From Trachelipus rathkii (lineage: Eukaryota > Arthropoda > Malacostraca > Isopoda > Trachelipodidae): 17,347 nucleotides of DNA. This document shows, one piece after another, positions 17,020 to 17,347 of this stretch (position 1 is its first letter; every line of letters starts with the position of its first letter). The DNA lies in assembly GCA_015478945.1 (NCBI GenBank), contig JABUQX010021176.1:1-17347 (forward strand). The letters are read 5' to 3'. Position numbers and translations under genes: made by a program. Below the pieces are notes generated by a model. It worked only from the letters and a program-made list of their open reading frames with translations, had not been told where the DNA came from and did no database searches.

Positions 17020-17347
17020 CTTTGGTAAAGATTAAAGAATATCAATCTTTTTTGCAACATTGCAAGTTGCTAACGAAATTTGTCTCCGCAGGCCTTACTA
17101 TAACGTGCCCAGTCAGCGAGGAAAAACAAGGACATATTTCACCTTACCTGTCCTTTCGGTAAAATATAGTTTCACTAATTATAACAAGGACACAATGTTT
17201 ATCTAGTGCTTTCAGCGCCTCCAATGGTCCGATCTTACTTTGGAAGATTTAAAGAATGTTTTGGGACATGTCAGTTTTTATACTAATTGCCAGCTCGTCT
17301 TGAAGAACATGTTGCAATGTTGGAGAAGGTTTTAGAGAGATTAAAGT
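16923..17347 (+). pseudogene. pol: Reverse transcriptase core, frameshifted, right-truncated by window
   Basis: RT would copy the element RNA into DNA. From 16923 to 17162 one frame reads DGRIRLVVDLRLLNKRST (16953-17006), the known 'DG.WR...DYR.LN' signature. LLTKFVSAGLTITCPVSEE follows, where 'L..KIDL..GYHQIPV.EE' is usual; the first catalytic Asp position appears as Val. A frameshift near 17138 gives the 'F.LPF..Y.FT' and CFQRL parts, with a TAG at 17202. The frame from 17274 then reads VFILIASSS. In living elements the catalytic Y-x-D-D sits directly before ILIASSS, so the two aspartates seem deleted. EEHVAMLEKVLERLK then follows in a third frame to the edge. The family is clear; the enzyme is dead. 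Confidence 0.75.

Larger units (their letters stand above)
12482..17347 (+). mobile_element. Decayed Ty3/Gypsy-type LTR retrotransposon, right end outside window
   Basis: The order of parts is possible LTR, possible primer-binding site, leader, Gag with capsid-like region and CX2HX9C finger, Asn/Tyr-rich tail, aspartic protease, linker, reverse transcriptase. Gag, protease and RT in this order, with that finger, is the layout of animal-type Ty3/Gypsy elements. RNase H, integrase and the 3' LTR would follow beyond the right edge. At least six frame changes, several in-frame stops and the loss of protease and RT catalytic residues mean this copy cannot make its own enzymes. The left boundary is inferred only from TG, TATA, AATAAA and primer-site spacing. 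The coding part (13398-17347) is far more certain than the LTR. Confidence 0.8.

Noticed and set aside
1..17347. CRISPR array, bacterial operons, rRNA genes
   Set aside because: No evenly spaced identical repeats, no compact co-directional genes, and no recognisable rRNA segment were seen.

Overview
The window looks like nuclear DNA from an AT-rich eukaryote. It has long AT and pyrimidine simple sequence, microsatellites, poly-A and poly-G runs, no operon-like packing, and one decayed LTR retrotransposon. The Gag of that element carries the CX2HX9CX3C-type finger known from Ty3/Gypsy elements of animals and from related elements in microsporidia. The sequence alone does not fix the species. 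No intact gene is visible.

Left part (1 to about 7.3 kb): AT-rich low-complexity DNA alternating with short GC-richer islets (about 840-1130, 1540-3060, 3450-4020, 4750-5560, 6360-6480, 6780-6930). The only coding-like signal is on the minus strand at about 1.95-3.03 kb and is weak. Several perfect palindromes are present (141-162, 1081-1096, 3639-3663).

Middle part (7.3-12.0 kb): two unidentified, heavily decayed coding-like regions point away from each other. One lies on the minus strand (about 9000 to 7321) and one on the plus strand (about 10907-11961). The plus strand is strongly pyrimidine-rich up to about 10.95 kb and turns purine-rich beyond it. The space between the two regions holds CT/TA microsatellite sequence and a TAGT/TTAG-rich stretch.

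Right part (about 12.0-17.35 kb, plus strand): a cluster of inverted repeats, then a degenerate Ty3/Gypsy-type retrotransposon that runs off the right edge. In order it shows a possible 5' LTR (TG at 12482, CA near 13090, with a TATA box and AATAAA inside), a possible tRNA primer-binding site (13096), a repetitive leader with A26, gag (13398-14546, two internal stops), a broken Asn/Tyr-rich tail, an aspartic protease fragment with a changed active site, the protease-to-RT linker, and reverse transcriptase. The RT is split by a roughly 400-bp tandem duplication with G-rich tracts, including G25. Frameshifts, stops and lost catalytic residues show that this copy is dead. RNase H, integrase and the 3' LTR would lie beyond the window.
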